Assembly: GCF_900090315.1 (NCBI RefSeq)
Contig: NZ_FMHZ01000002.1
Span: 5,674,501-5,738,500 of the forward strand
Direction: 5' to 3'
Origin: Micromonospora citrea
GTDB taxonomy: Bacteria; Actinomycetota; Actinomycetes; Mycobacteriales; Micromonosporaceae
DNA: 64,000 nucleotides
Shown: positions 48,274 to 56,455 of the stretch, piece by piece
Layout of the letters: each line of letters begins with the position of its first letter
Numbering within the stretch: the first letter of the stretch is position 1
Program-made: the position numbers and the translations under genes
The notes under the pieces: generated by a model
What the model was told of the DNA's origin: nothing
Seen by the model: only the letters and a program-made list of their open reading frames with translations
Database searches by the model: none

Positions 48274-49086
48274 ATGCTGTTGGTCACCGGTGCCTCCGGG
48301 CACCTGGGCTCCCTCGTCCACGCCGGGCTGGTCGAGCGCGGTCTCGCCCCGCTCGCCGGCACCCGCACCCCCGGGCGGTTCGCCGGGGCCGGGCGGCGGA
48401 TGGACTTCGACGACCCGGCGGGGCCGGACCTGTCGGGCGTACGCACCCTGGTGCTGGTCTCGGCCGGCTACGGCGAGGACGACGTGGTCACCGCCCGCCA
48501 CCAGCGGGTGATCGCCGCGGCGGAGCGGCACGGGGTGGAGCACGTGGTCTACACGAGCCTGGTCGGCGCCGGCGACCACCTGGCGTTCGCGCTGGCGCAC
48601 CGGTGGACGGAGCGCCGCCTGCGGGAGAGCGCGCTGGGGTGGACGATCCTGCGCAACGGCCTCTACGCCGAGTTGTTCGGCCAGTTGGCGGCCCCGTCCG
48701 GCGGGGCGGTCACGGCCCCGTTCGGCGCGGGCGGGCTGGCCGCGGTGGCCCGGCAGGACCTGGCGGACGTCGCCGTGCGGGTGGCCGCCGAGCCGGCCGC
48801 CCACCGCGGGCGCACGTACGAGCTGGCCGGGCCGGTGGCGCTCACGGCGGCCGACCTCGCCGCCGCGCTGGGGGTGCCCTACCGTCCGGAGCCGCTGGGC
48901 GCGCGGCGGGTCGCGCTGGCCGGGGCGGGGCTGCTGCCGTTCCAGCCGGCGATGCTCATGTCGATCTACTCCGCCACGGCGGGCGGCTTCCTCGCCGGGA
49001 CCCGCGGCGACCTGGCCCGCCTGCTGGCGCGCCCGCCCCGCGATCCGATGCCGGTCGCCGTGGCCGCCGCGACGGCGTCGTCCTGA
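48274..49086 (+). CDS. NAD(P)-binding protein (NmrA / quinone reductase QOR2-like)
   Basis: A 270-aa atypical short-chain dehydrogenase. The dinucleotide loop VTGASGHLG is at residues 4-12; VVYTSLVGAGDHLAFALAHR and TILRNGLYAELF are hallmarks of the NmrA/QOR2 group, which reduces quinones or acts as a redox sensor. GGAAGG precedes the ATG at 48274. Divergent pairing with an HxlR regulator is common for this group and suggests induction by electrophiles. No membrane segment is present. Confidence 0.88.
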   Translation: MLLVTGASGHLGSLVHAGLVERGLAPLAGTRTPGRFAGAGRRMDFDDPAGPDLSGVRTLVLVSAGYGEDDVVTARHQRVIAAAERHGVEHVVYTSLVGAGDHLAFALAHRWTERRLRESALGWTILRNGLYAELFGQLAAPSGGAVTAPFGAGGLAAVARQDLADVAVRVAAEPAAHRGRTYELAGPVALTAADLAAALGVPYRPEPLGARRVALAGAGLLPFQPAMLMSIYSATAGGFLAGTRGDLARLLARPPRDPMPVAVAAATASS

Positions 49087-49122
49087 CCGGACGGACAGCC
49101 CGGGACCGGCGATCCGACGGGG

Positions 49123-49151
49123 TTGCCGATCGGTAACAGTTGCACTATTTT
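49123..49151 (+). promoter_or_regulatory. Promoter of the nucleotidyltransferase gene
   Basis: TTGCCG (49123-49128) and TATTTT (49146-49151) with a 17-base spacer, in an unusually AT-rich patch. Confidence 0.55.
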
Positions 49152-49210
49152 CCCCTTTCGCCCCGCTACCCGGCGCGCGTCGTCCTCGTTGCTCCCGATG
49201 TCCGTACGAC

Positions 49211-49254
49211 GGAGCGGGCCGTGCCCTCGCGACACGGCCCGCTCCACGGTGGAG
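49211..49254 (+). promoter_or_regulatory. Alternative 5'-UTR hairpins before the nucleotidyltransferase
   Basis: A perfect 13-bp stem (49211-49223 with 49233-49245) sits 5 bases before GGAGGGGG. Bases 49242-49245 (CTCC) of its right arm can instead pair with GGAG at 49251-49254 of the ribosome site. The two folds exclude each other, as in a translation switch. Confidence 0.45.
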
Positions 49255-49875
49255 GGGGCCCAGCTGAACCGGATCGCAGGAATGATCATCGCCGCGGGCG
49301 GGGGACGCCGCATCGGTGGCCCGGAGGCCCTGCTGCACCAGGGGGAGAAGCCCCTGGTGAACCGGATGATCGACACGATGACCGAGGCGGGCTGCGAGCG
49401 GATCGTGGTCGTGCTGGGCGCGGCGGCCGACCAGGTCCGCGAGACGGCCGACCTGAGCCGGGCCACGGTGGTGATCAACCGGGCGTGGGGCACCGGCGTC
49501 GGCTCGTCCATCCGCGCCGGCCTGGCCGCGCTCGACGACGAGGGCATCGAGGCGGTCGTGGTCGTGCCGGTCGACATGCCCGGCCTGACCGCCGCCGCCG
49601 TCCGCCGGGTGACCGCGTTGCCCTACCCCGACGTGCTGGTCTGCGCCACCTACGACGGGCTGCGCGGCTACCCGATGCTGTTCGGCCGCCGGCACTGGTC
49701 CGGCATCGCCACCCTGGCCAGCGCGGACGTCGGCGCCCGGCCCTACCTGCTGGCGCACAAGGACCAGATCGTCGACATCTCCTGCGACTCGGTCGCCGAC
49801 GGCAGCCGGGTCGACACGCCGGAGCTGATGACGCTCTACGGCCTGACCGTCCCGCCCCAGCGCGTCGGCGTCTAG
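49249..49875 (+). CDS. MobA-like nucleotidyltransferase
   Basis: A protein of about 208 aa with the MobA/MocA-type nucleotidyltransferase fold. The signature GMIIAAGGGRRIGGPEALL is the NTP loop, VVVVPVDMPGLTAAAV carries the metal aspartate, and GTGVGSSIRAGLAAL binds substrate. It may transfer CMP or GMP to molybdopterin or act on another small molecule. The start is uncertain: GTG at 49249 is used here; CTG at 49264 is better placed after GGAGG (49251-49255), and ATG at 49282 is also in frame. No other molybdenum gene is nearby. Confidence 0.78.
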   Translation: MEGAQLNRIAGMIIAAGGGRRIGGPEALLHQGEKPLVNRMIDTMTEAGCERIVVVLGAAADQVRETADLSRATVVINRAWGTGVGSSIRAGLAALDDEGIEAVVVVPVDMPGLTAAAVRRVTALPYPDVLVCATYDGLRGYPMLFGRRHWSGIATLASADVGARPYLLAHKDQIVDISCDSVADGSRVDTPELMTLYGLTVPPQRVGV

Positions 49876-49911
49876 GTCGTCGCGGCCGGGAGGGCGCCGC
49901 CCGCCGACGGA

Positions 49912-50319
49912 TCAGTGGGTGACGCGGACGGCGTCCTCGATGAACAGATATTCACACGTCTCCGAGCCGCACAGTTCGAGGCTCGCAGTGACCAGCGTCT
50001 CGCCGGGCCGGAAGATGGCGCCGTCGGGCTGGGCCGCCACCCGCCCCGTCACCTCCTGGGGCTGGCCCGTGCAGGAAACGGGTGCCCAGCCGGACCCGTA
50101 CGCCACGCCGTTGCCCGACCGCTGCCTGAGGTTCAACTCGAAGGCGCCGGTCGAGCCGGCGGGGCACGCCACGGTGAGGGTGAGGTCCACGGCGACGCCT
50201 CGGGCGACCAGGGTCGCGGACGTGACGTCGACGGTGCTGGCCGCGCTCGCCGGAGTCGGTGCCAGCATTGTGAACAGTGCGAGGGCGAGCAGCGCGAGGG
50301 TGGTCAGGCTACGGCGCAC
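49912..50319 (-). CDS. Secreted protein of unknown function
   Basis: A 135-aa protein with a clear Sec signal peptide (MRRSLTTLALLALALFTML, cleavage after ASA near residue 26). The mature domain of about 108 residues is beta-rich and has four cysteines (ACPAG, SCTGQ, LCGSETCEY), probably forming two disulfides outside the cell. No family was recognised. It converges with the nucleotidyltransferase gene and diverges from the WD40 gene. Confidence 0.75.
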   Translation of the reverse strand: MRRSLTTLALLALALFTMLAPTPASAASTVDVTSATLVARGVAVDLTLTVACPAGSTGAFELNLRQRSGNGVAYGSGWAPVSCTGQPQEVTGRVAAQPDGAIFRPGETLVTASLELCGSETCEYLFIEDAVRVTH

Positions 50320-50446
50320 GCGATTCTCCTCTGTGGTGTCGGTCGGTCGACTGCGCCAACCATAGACCTCACGACACGTCTGGTCATCGGCCGATCACCG
50401 ACTGATGATGCACCGGTTGTCGGACTCGATCAATAGATTGTCTCCC

Positions 50447-51538
50447 GTGACTGAATACCGGATTGTCCATCGCTTGTCCGGCCACGACGGCTACGTCAAG
50501 AGTGCAGCGCTGACCGAGACGGACGGCGCCTCGCAGCTGGTCGGTGTGAACGGCTCAGGCGAGGTCTGGATGTGGGACCTGCGCCGTGGCGACTGCTCGC
50601 AGCTGTCTCTGTCCCTTGACGCCGCCGCGCCCGATGAGGAGTGGTTCCGCGAGCACGGCCTGCTCGACGAGCACGACGACGAGGTCGACGACGAATACGA
50701 CGAATACGACGACGAGGACGGCGACGCGGTGGGCGACGCGTCCGAGATCGTCGACTCGTTGGTGGTGGCCGAGATCGACGCCCAACGTGTGCTCGTCACG
50801 GGTGGCAGCCGGTTCGATCTCGCGTTCTACGACGAGGATCAGATGGGCGGTGCCCTGCGGGTCTGGGACCTGCGCACCGGCCGGAAACTGGGCAGGACGA
50901 TGACCGGTCACGGCCTGGGTGTCACCTCCATGGCCGTCGTCGCGTCCGAGCGGGGCCCGTTGTCGGTCAGCAGCTCGGAGGAGGGCACCCTGCTGGCCTG
51001 GGACCTGACCAGTGGGCAACTCGTCTCCAGGCTTGAGGGCAGCTACAACGGCGCGATGGGTGCGGCGAACATCGGCGGCCGACCGATCGCCGTCACCGGC
51101 GGCCACGACGACCACCTCGAGGCGTGGGACATCCTGGCCGGCCAGAAGATCGCGACTCTGCCTGGCGTCGAGGAGGGAGCCGGCGTTGTCGCGCTGACGG
51201 AGTTGGGCGGCCGGGGGGTCGTCGTGGCCGGCTGCGGCGATCGCACGCTACGCATGTGGGACGTGGCGACGCAGGATCAGATCGGCCCGCCCCGCACCGG
51301 CCACCCGGAGCAGGTCGACCGGATCGCAGTCGTGAGGATCGGTGGCCGCACCGTGGCCGTGACCGGAAGTAGCGACGGCACTCGGTTGTGGGATCTGAGC
51401 CAGGGTGACCAGATCGGGAACACCCTCGTCGACCACCAGTTCCTTCTCGCGGCCGAGCTGGCGGGCAGCCCGGTCGTCGTCACCGACGGTCCGGATCAGA
51501 CCGTGCACGTCTGGGACGTGACCTCCGCCGGCCGCTGA
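50447..51538 (+). CDS. WD40-repeat protein with acidic insert
   Basis: A 363-aa protein with about six WD40-type repeats (for example LVGVNGSGEVWMWDLRRGD, ALRVWDLRTGRKLGRTMTGH, GCGDRTLRMWDVATQDQIG), which should fold as a beta propeller for protein contacts. Between blades one and two, residues about 73-100 are almost wholly Asp/Glu with Tyr (DEYDEYDDEDGD). GTG at 50447 is 7 bases after TAGATT (50434-50439), a probable leaderless start. No signal peptide or enzymatic domain is present. GC content is lower than in neighbouring core genes. Function is unknown. Confidence 0.85.
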   Translation: MTEYRIVHRLSGHDGYVKSAALTETDGASQLVGVNGSGEVWMWDLRRGDCSQLSLSLDAAAPDEEWFREHGLLDEHDDEVDDEYDEYDDEDGDAVGDASEIVDSLVVAEIDAQRVLVTGGSRFDLAFYDEDQMGGALRVWDLRTGRKLGRTMTGHGLGVTSMAVVASERGPLSVSSSEEGTLLAWDLTSGQLVSRLEGSYNGAMGAANIGGRPIAVTGGHDDHLEAWDILAGQKIATLPGVEEGAGVVALTELGGRGVVVAGCGDRTLRMWDVATQDQIGPPRTGHPEQVDRIAVVRIGGRTVAVTGSSDGTRLWDLSQGDQIGNTLVDHQFLLAAELAGSPVVVTDGPDQTVHVWDVTSAGR

Positions 51539-51553
51539 CCGGGCAGCCCCGTC

Positions 51554-51584
51554 GGCCCTTCTCCTCGGCCGGAGGAGAAGGGCC
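51554..51584 (+). terminator. Terminator of the WD40 gene
   Basis: A perfect 13-bp stem (51554-51566 with 51572-51584) with a 5-base loop, 15 bases after the stop. Confidence 0.8.
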
Positions 51585-51728
51585 GCTCCGCCGTCACCGG
51601 CGATCCGGGCAGGCAGGAGACGAGTCGCCGAGGGGGTGCCCGGCGGATCATGCGACGGCCTTGCGCGGCTCAGCCGTTTCCCTGGCTGGCTGCCGAGCGC
51701 GCTGGGGTGCGGCCGTAGGGTTCTCGCT

Positions 51729-52631
51729 GTGACAGTGCACCGGATGCCCGCTGCGGAGGTGCCAGTCTCTGTCGAGCTGGTGCGCCGTCTGCTCGATCAG
51801 CAGCACCCCGATCTGGCGGACCTGCCGGTCGAGGTGCTGGCCAACGGCTGGGACAACCTCGTGTGTCGGCTCGGTGAGGAACTCCTGGCCCGGTTGCCTC
51901 GGCGCGCCATGGCCGCCCAACTCGTCGCCCACGAGCAGCGGTGGTTGCCGGAGTTGGCCGGCCGCCTGCCGTTGCCGGTGCCAGCGCCGGTGCGTGTCGG
52001 GCAGCCGACGGCTCAGTACCCGTGGCCCTGGAGTGTGGTGCCGTTCTTCCCGGGCCGGATCGCGGCGCGATCGAAGCCCGACGACCTCTGGTCAGCCGCC
52101 GCCGCCCTCGGCGGCTTCCTGGGCGCGCTGCATGCCCCGGCTCCGTCGGAGGCACCCGTCAACCCGTCTCGCGGGATTCCACTGGCCGGGCGCGCCGAGG
52201 GAGTCCTGACCGGGCTGGCACACGTCGATCCGGCTGACCGCGCCGCCGCACTGCGGGTCTGGGAGGCAGCCGCCGCCACACCTGCATGGGATGGTCCGCC
52301 GCTGTGGCTGCACGGGGACCTGCACCCGGCCAACATCCTGGTCGACCGCGGTCGAATCAGCGCCGTGATCGACTTCGGTGACATCACCTCGGGCGATCCC
52401 GCCACCGACCTGTCCGTGGCCTGGATGCTGTTCACGGCGGAGCAGCGTGCCGCTCTTCGACGGGCGTATGCCCGCGCAGACGACGCGACCTGGGAGCGGT
52501 CGCGTGGGTGGGCGCTCGTCCTGTCGCTGGTCTTCCTGACGCACTCGGCGGACAACCCGCTGATGCGCGGCATCGGCGAGCGCGCCCTCCGCGCGGTGCT
52601 GGATCAGCGGCCGACCGCCAGGTGTACCTGA
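51729..52631 (+). CDS. Aminoglycoside phosphotransferase family kinase
   Basis: A 300-aa kinase of the APH/choline-kinase fold. The catalytic loop is LHGDLHPANIL (Asp197 the base) and the metal loop is VIDFGDITSGDPATD. GTG at 51729 is 7 bases after TAGGGT (51716-51721), a probable leaderless start. The family includes antibiotic kinases, but most chromosomal members have other substrates such as homoserine, methylthioribose or macrolides. Its convergent neighbour is an MFS transporter, so a drug-resistance role is possible but not shown. Confidence 0.87.
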   Translation: MTVHRMPAAEVPVSVELVRRLLDQQHPDLADLPVEVLANGWDNLVCRLGEELLARLPRRAMAAQLVAHEQRWLPELAGRLPLPVPAPVRVGQPTAQYPWPWSVVPFFPGRIAARSKPDDLWSAAAALGGFLGALHAPAPSEAPVNPSRGIPLAGRAEGVLTGLAHVDPADRAAALRVWEAAAATPAWDGPPLWLHGDLHPANILVDRGRISAVIDFGDITSGDPATDLSVAWMLFTAEQRAALRRAYARADDATWERSRGWALVLSLVFLTHSADNPLMRGIGERALRAVLDQRPTARCT

Positions 52632-52687
52632 ACACCCGAGTCCCTCGTCGAGCCGGTGCTGGCGAGGAATCGACCGTCCCTTCAGGA

Positions 52688-53920
52688 TCAGGAGCGTGCT
52701 GCGTCGTGCCCGGCCGCATGCTGGTGAGCCCGTGACGGGTCGCCGTCCCGGACCCCGCCCGTCCGCTCGCCCGCCGAGACGCCCCACAGCACCAGTGCCC
52801 CGAGCAGCGCCGCGCCGGGCGCCACGGCCAGCCCGTACCGGAGACCGGCCGACACCAGCGGGCCGGCGAGCGCGGAGCCGGCGGCGCTGCCGATCACGAA
52901 CGCCGTGGCCACCCAGGCGAACGCCTCGGCCACCGTCCCCGGCTCCGCCAGCCGCTCCGCGGCGAGGAAGACCGCGGTGAGTACGGGCGGCAGCGCCAGC
53001 CCGCTGACCACCAGCAGGCCGGCCATCGGCAGCGGGCCGGGGGCGAGCAGTAGCGGCAGGTATCCCAAGCTGAGAGCGGTGGCCAGCAGCGGCAGCCGGC
53101 CCGGACCGCCCGGCCGCGCCCGGGTGTAGAGCAGCCCGCCGGCCAGCGCGCCCGCCGCCTGGGCCGCGAGCAGCCATCCGCTGAGCCGCCGGTCGCCGGC
53201 CGCCTCCGCGTAGCCGGTCACCGCCACCGCGATGCTGCCGACCGCCGCCCCGACGCCGATAACGGCGGCCACCATGACCGTGAACCGGGGCACGCGCAGC
53301 GGGCCGGCCCAGTGCCGCGCCGCCGGCACCCCACGCCACTCCCGGACGGCGGGGGCCGTCGCGTACGCCGCGGTGCCGACGAGCTGCGCCAACGCGGCGG
53401 CGGCCAGCCCGGCCGACGGCCCGCCCACGGTCACCGCCAGCACGGTGACCAACGGACCCACCACGAAGATGACCTCCTGCACGGCGATGTCGAGGGTGTA
53501 CGCCGTCGGCACCGCGGTCGGCGGGAGCATTCCAGGCCAGAGGGTGCGCAGGCAGGCCTCCAGCGGCGGCGTACCGAGCCCGGCCACCGCCGCGCCGACC
53601 ATCGCGCCCGCCAGGTGCCCGCCGCTCAGCGCCACCGCGCCGAACCCGAGGCCGGAGAGCACCGCCGAGCCCCACAGCACCGGCGGCTGCCGCCAGCGGT
53701 CCACCGCCCGGGCGAGCAACGGCGTGCCCACCGCCATGCCGGCGGTGTACGCGGCGACGAGCAGCCCGGCGGTGGTCAGGCTCAGGGACTGCCGGGCGAA
53801 CAACAACAGCGCCAGCGGGCCGCTGGCGGTGGGCAGCCGGCCGACCTGGCTGCTGACGAGGACACGCAGGACCTGGGGTGCGCGCAGCACCATCCGGATC
53901 CCGGGGTTGTCGACGGACAT
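52688..53920 (-). CDS. MFS transporter
   Basis: A 410-aa transporter of the major facilitator superfamily with about twelve hydrophobic segments. The loop between helices 2 and 3 reads GTPLLARAVDRWRQPPVL, matching the G-x3-D-R-x-G-R-R type motif in relaxed form. The C-terminal 30 residues are polar and His-rich. It is probably a drug or metabolite exporter. The ribosome site (GGGAG, 10 bases upstream) is mediocre. A possible 33-aa ORF lies 60 bases upstream on the same strand. Confidence 0.85.
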   Translation of the reverse strand: MSVDNPGIRMVLRAPQVLRVLVSSQVGRLPTASGPLALLLFARQSLSLTTAGLLVAAYTAGMAVGTPLLARAVDRWRQPPVLWGSAVLSGLGFGAVALSGGHLAGAMVGAAVAGLGTPPLEACLRTLWPGMLPPTAVPTAYTLDIAVQEVIFVVGPLVTVLAVTVGGPSAGLAAAALAQLVGTAAYATAPAVREWRGVPAARHWAGPLRVPRFTVMVAAVIGVGAAVGSIAVAVTGYAEAAGDRRLSGWLLAAQAAGALAGGLLYTRARPGGPGRLPLLATALSLGYLPLLLAPGPLPMAGLLVVSGLALPPVLTAVFLAAERLAEPGTVAEAFAWVATAFVIGSAAGSALAGPLVSAGLRYGLAVAPGAALLGALVLWGVSAGERTGGVRDGDPSRAHQHAAGHDAARS

Positions 53921-53980
53921 GAGGCATCGCTCCCGGTGCGTTTCTGGGCTGGGGAAGGGTGGAGGGGAACCGGGAGCGGT

Positions 53981-54082
53981 TCAGGGAGCGAAGTCGGCCC
54001 GCTCGTGGTCGTCGCCGTAGAGCGGCAGCGCGGGCGTGACCCACCGCGCGTACGCGGCTGCGACGGCCTCCATCGGGATCAC
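53981..54082 (-). CDS. Possible small leaderless gene (33 aa)
   Basis: A short ORF, GTG ATC CCG ATG onward, encodes VIPMEAVAAAYARWVTPALP followed by an acidic tail ending in DFAP. TATCGT (54089-54094) ends 6 bases before the GTG, the spacing of other probable leaderless genes here. It may be a small protein or a leader for the MFS gene downstream. Composition is balanced rather than Arg/Pro-rich, unlike chance ORFs in this DNA. The remaining bases to 54346 show nothing else. Confidence 0.35.
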   Translation of the reverse strand: MIPMEAVAAAYARWVTPALPLYGDDHERADFAP

Positions 54083-54346
54083 CCGCCGACGATAGCCACC
54101 GGCCGGTCGGCACACCGCCCCGGCCGAGCATGGGCGCCGGTGCCTCCGCCGGCCGACCGGCGTCGCCGACGAGTTCCACCGCGACGCCCGGGCGGGACGT
54201 CCAGCCGACGCGCATCCCGGCGCCGGCTGGTGGGCGTCCGGGCGGGACATCCACCGCGGGTTCGCCTCGGGTAGCGTCCGGGCCGTGGCGGCTCGACGCC
54301 GCCGCGCGACGCCGGCCGCGGCCAGCCGGCACGGGGAGGTACGCCG

Positions 54347-54835
54347 ATGGTCGGCACGGTGGCCCGGCACGTCGCCGGTGCGGTGGCAGCCTGGCTGGTC
54401 TGCGTCGCCGAGGGCCTGCTCGGCTACCTGGCGTTGACGGCGTACGCGATGCTCGCCGACGTCGACCCGGGCGGGCCGCTCGCCGGGCCGTTCATGGTGC
54501 TGGGCGCCGCCCTGCTGGGTGCCGCGCTGGTGCCGCTGGTCGTGGCGCCCGCCGTCGTGGTCGGCGACGTCGCCGCGAGCCGTCGCGGGCCGCTCGGCCG
54601 CACGCTGGCGGCCTGCCTCGTCGCCGTGGTGATCGTCGGCCTGTACGTCGGCGGCGTTGCGGCGGCCACGGGGACGGCGGTCGCCGACGCGGCGCTGGCC
54701 TGGCCGCTCACCACGGCCTCGGTGCTCTGCCCCGTCGTGGCCTACGCGTCCGTGGTGCACGGCTCGCGGGCGGCGGCCCTGCTCCTGGCCCGCCGGCGGC
54801 GGCACACCACGACACCCCCGACGGGGCCGGCGTGA
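54347..54835 (+). CDS. Small membrane protein of unknown function
   Basis: A 162-aa protein with four hydrophobic segments (VAGAVAAWLVCVAEGLLGYLAL in part, MVLGAALLGAALVPLVVAP, LAACLVAVVIVGLYVGGVA, and ASVLCPVVAYASVV) and a basic tail. GGGGAGG lies 9 bases before the ATG. The last codons and stop lie in the first copy of a 46-bp tandem repeat. No family motif was recognised. Confidence 0.7.
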   Translation: MVGTVARHVAGAVAAWLVCVAEGLLGYLALTAYAMLADVDPGGPLAGPFMVLGAALLGAALVPLVVAPAVVVGDVAASRRGPLGRTLAACLVAVVIVGLYVGGVAAATGTAVADAALAWPLTTASVLCPVVAYASVVHGSRAAALLLARRRRHTTTPPTGPA

Positions 54836-54965
54836 CGGCCGGGCGGCGTGGCGACGCCGAGCTTCCGTCCGGCCGGCGTGACGGCCGGCCGGCGTGGCGA
54901 CACCGAGGTTCCGTCGGGGCCGGCGTGACGGCCGGGCGGCGTGGCGACGCCGAGCTTCCGTCGAG
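54825..54965 (+). repeat. 46/47-bp tandem repeat, three copies, spanning a stop codon
   Basis: Units start at 54825, 54871 and 54918 and share GGCCGGCGTGACGGCC and GGCGTGGCGAC. The first holds the stop codon (TGA, 54833-54835) of the membrane-protein gene. The middle copy has a few changes. The array repeats the layout seen after the band-7 gene. Confidence 0.88.
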
Positions 54966-54989
54966 GCCGACGAGGCGGCACCGACCGGG

Positions 54990-55799
54990 TCAGCCCTCGA
55001 TGTTGAAGCGCTGCAACACCGACGGGGCGACCAGACCGAGCGCCGCGAGCACCGAGATCGCGGTCAGCACGGCCCGGACGACGACCACCTCGGTCTTGCT
55101 GCCGGCCCGCAGGGCGATCTTGTTGGGCAGGCCGATCGGCGTCCACATCCGACGCTTGATCGGAATCGGCCACAGGATCGGCACGCCGGCCCGGGTGATC
55201 ATGTCGCCGAGGATGTGCACGAAGCAGCCGACGCCGACGGCGGTGCCGATCAGCGGATAGCCCCGGCCGCCGGGCAGGTTGGCGAAGGTGAACCAGGCCG
55301 CCGCGGCCGACGCGAGGGTCACGATCACCCAGCCGGCGCGCTCCGCCCACTTGTCGAACAGCCCGCGCAGGGCCAGGCCGAACATGAAGAACAGGATGCC
55401 GATCACCGCCCACTTGCCGTACGCGGCGCAGAGCGTGGTGGTGCCCCAGCCGACCAGCACGGTGAAGGGGATGGTGTGGGTCAGGGTCCGGTGGCCGTTG
55501 TTGCGGCGCGGGTCCTTGCTGAGCTTGGTCGCGTAGTAGACGCCGAGCGAGATCTTTTCCATCACCTCGGCGATGAACAGCGAGAACACGCCGAAGGTGC
55601 GGGCGACGGTCGCCCCGCCCTGGTTGCGGGTCACCTTGCCGGACAGGTCGAGGTCGGGGAAGAGCGCCCCGCCGGCGCAGACGGCGGTGCCGACGGCGAG
55701 TTCCAGCGGGGTCTGGTGGTAGTTGGCGAAGTGGTCCAGCGCCCAGGACCCGGTCAGCCACACCGCCGCGCCGGACAGCGCGTGGGACGGTCCCATCAT
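54990..55799 (-). CDS. YdjM-like membrane-bound metal-dependent hydrolase
   Basis: A 269-aa protein of the DUF457/YdjM family of membrane-bound metal-dependent hydrolases. Metal-ligand motifs are in place: PSHALSG at the start, ALFPDLD, NGHRTLTHT and CFVHILGDMIT. Four or five hydrophobic segments surround them. GGAGGG lies ahead of the two ATG codons. In E. coli the family member is in the LexA regulon; no LexA box was noticed here. The substrate is unknown. Confidence 0.83.
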   Translation of the reverse strand: MMGPSHALSGAAVWLTGSWALDHFANYHQTPLELAVGTAVCAGGALFPDLDLSGKVTRNQGGATVARTFGVFSLFIAEVMEKISLGVYYATKLSKDPRRNNGHRTLTHTIPFTVLVGWGTTTLCAAYGKWAVIGILFFMFGLALRGLFDKWAERAGWVIVTLASAAAAWFTFANLPGGRGYPLIGTAVGVGCFVHILGDMITRAGVPILWPIPIKRRMWTPIGLPNKIALRAGSKTEVVVVRAVLTAISVLAALGLVAPSVLQRFNIEG

Positions 55800-55971
55800 G
55801 TCGGCTCACCCTCCCCAGGGATCTTGAGCGCCAAAGCTACGCCACTGTAGTTCGCCGCCGTGGCGCAGGGCATCACCCGGACGGTCCACAGGGGCCGGTG
55901 CCGGGGAGGGGTGCGACGCCCCGCCGGGCCACCGGCCGCACCATTGCGCGAACCGGTGGTACTCCTGAAGC

Positions 55972-55994
55972 GCCCCCGTCCGTTGGGCGGGGGC
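55972..55994. terminator. Hairpin in non-coding stretch
   Basis: GCCCCCG and CGGGGGC close a stem of up to 10 bp with a small loop. It resembles a terminator without an obvious upstream gene. Confidence 0.5.
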
Positions 55995-56103
55995 ATTGAC
56001 GTGTCGGTGGGATCACGCGGTCGACCAGACGATGATCCGCGCGTACGGGCTGGCCGGATAGGACCGACTACCGCTGGTCGTCGGTGTCGTTCGGCATCCT
56101 CGG

Positions 56104-56135
56104 GCCGGGTGGCCAGTCTACGCCGGCCACCCGGC
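56104..56135. other. 11-bp stem-loop in non-coding stretch
   Basis: GCCGGGTGGCC (56104-56114) pairs perfectly with 56125-56135 across a 10-base loop. Confidence 0.5.
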
Positions 56136-56411
56136 TGATCACGTCATCCGGTTTCGCCCAGCTCGGGCGGACGCCGGCAGAACACGCATGAGGGGGTGTC
56201 AGCTGACGCGGCCCGCAGGCGGCGCCCGCTCCGAGGTGGAGTTGCGCGGCCCGACCGTCAGGGTCCGACTTCCGGTCTGAACGCATCGCACGTTCCGCGG
56301 CTCATCGGGCATTTTCATCGGTGCTGCCCCGGGATGCGTTCCGCCAGCTCCATCAGTGCATGATCGAAAGCCCCCGGGTCGGGGGAATCTCGGACTGGTC
56401 CTCGCGCTGTA

Positions 56412-56443
56412 GGGCGTCCGTGCGACGGAATTGACGGACGCCC
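56412..56443 (-). terminator. Terminator of the ABM-like gene
   Basis: GGGCGTCCGT (56412-56421) pairs perfectly with 56434-56443. On the minus strand it lies 13 bases after the stop of the gene at 56456-56851. Confidence 0.65.
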
Positions 56444-56455
56444 GAAAGACGCCGA

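Larger units (their letters stand above)
55800..56455. other. 656-base stretch without a convincing gene
   Basis: I see no credible coding sequence here; short ORFs are Arg/Pro-rich. The stretch holds the leader of the YdjM-like gene (to about 55860) and three good hairpins (55972-55994, 56104-56135, 56412-56443). The spacing and number of hairpins suggest either decayed genes or small RNAs. Confidence 0.5.

Noticed and set aside
55860..56138. A 92-codon plus-strand ORF in the gene-free stretch
   Set aside because: Arg/Pro-rich composition, no start signal, and it runs through two hairpins.
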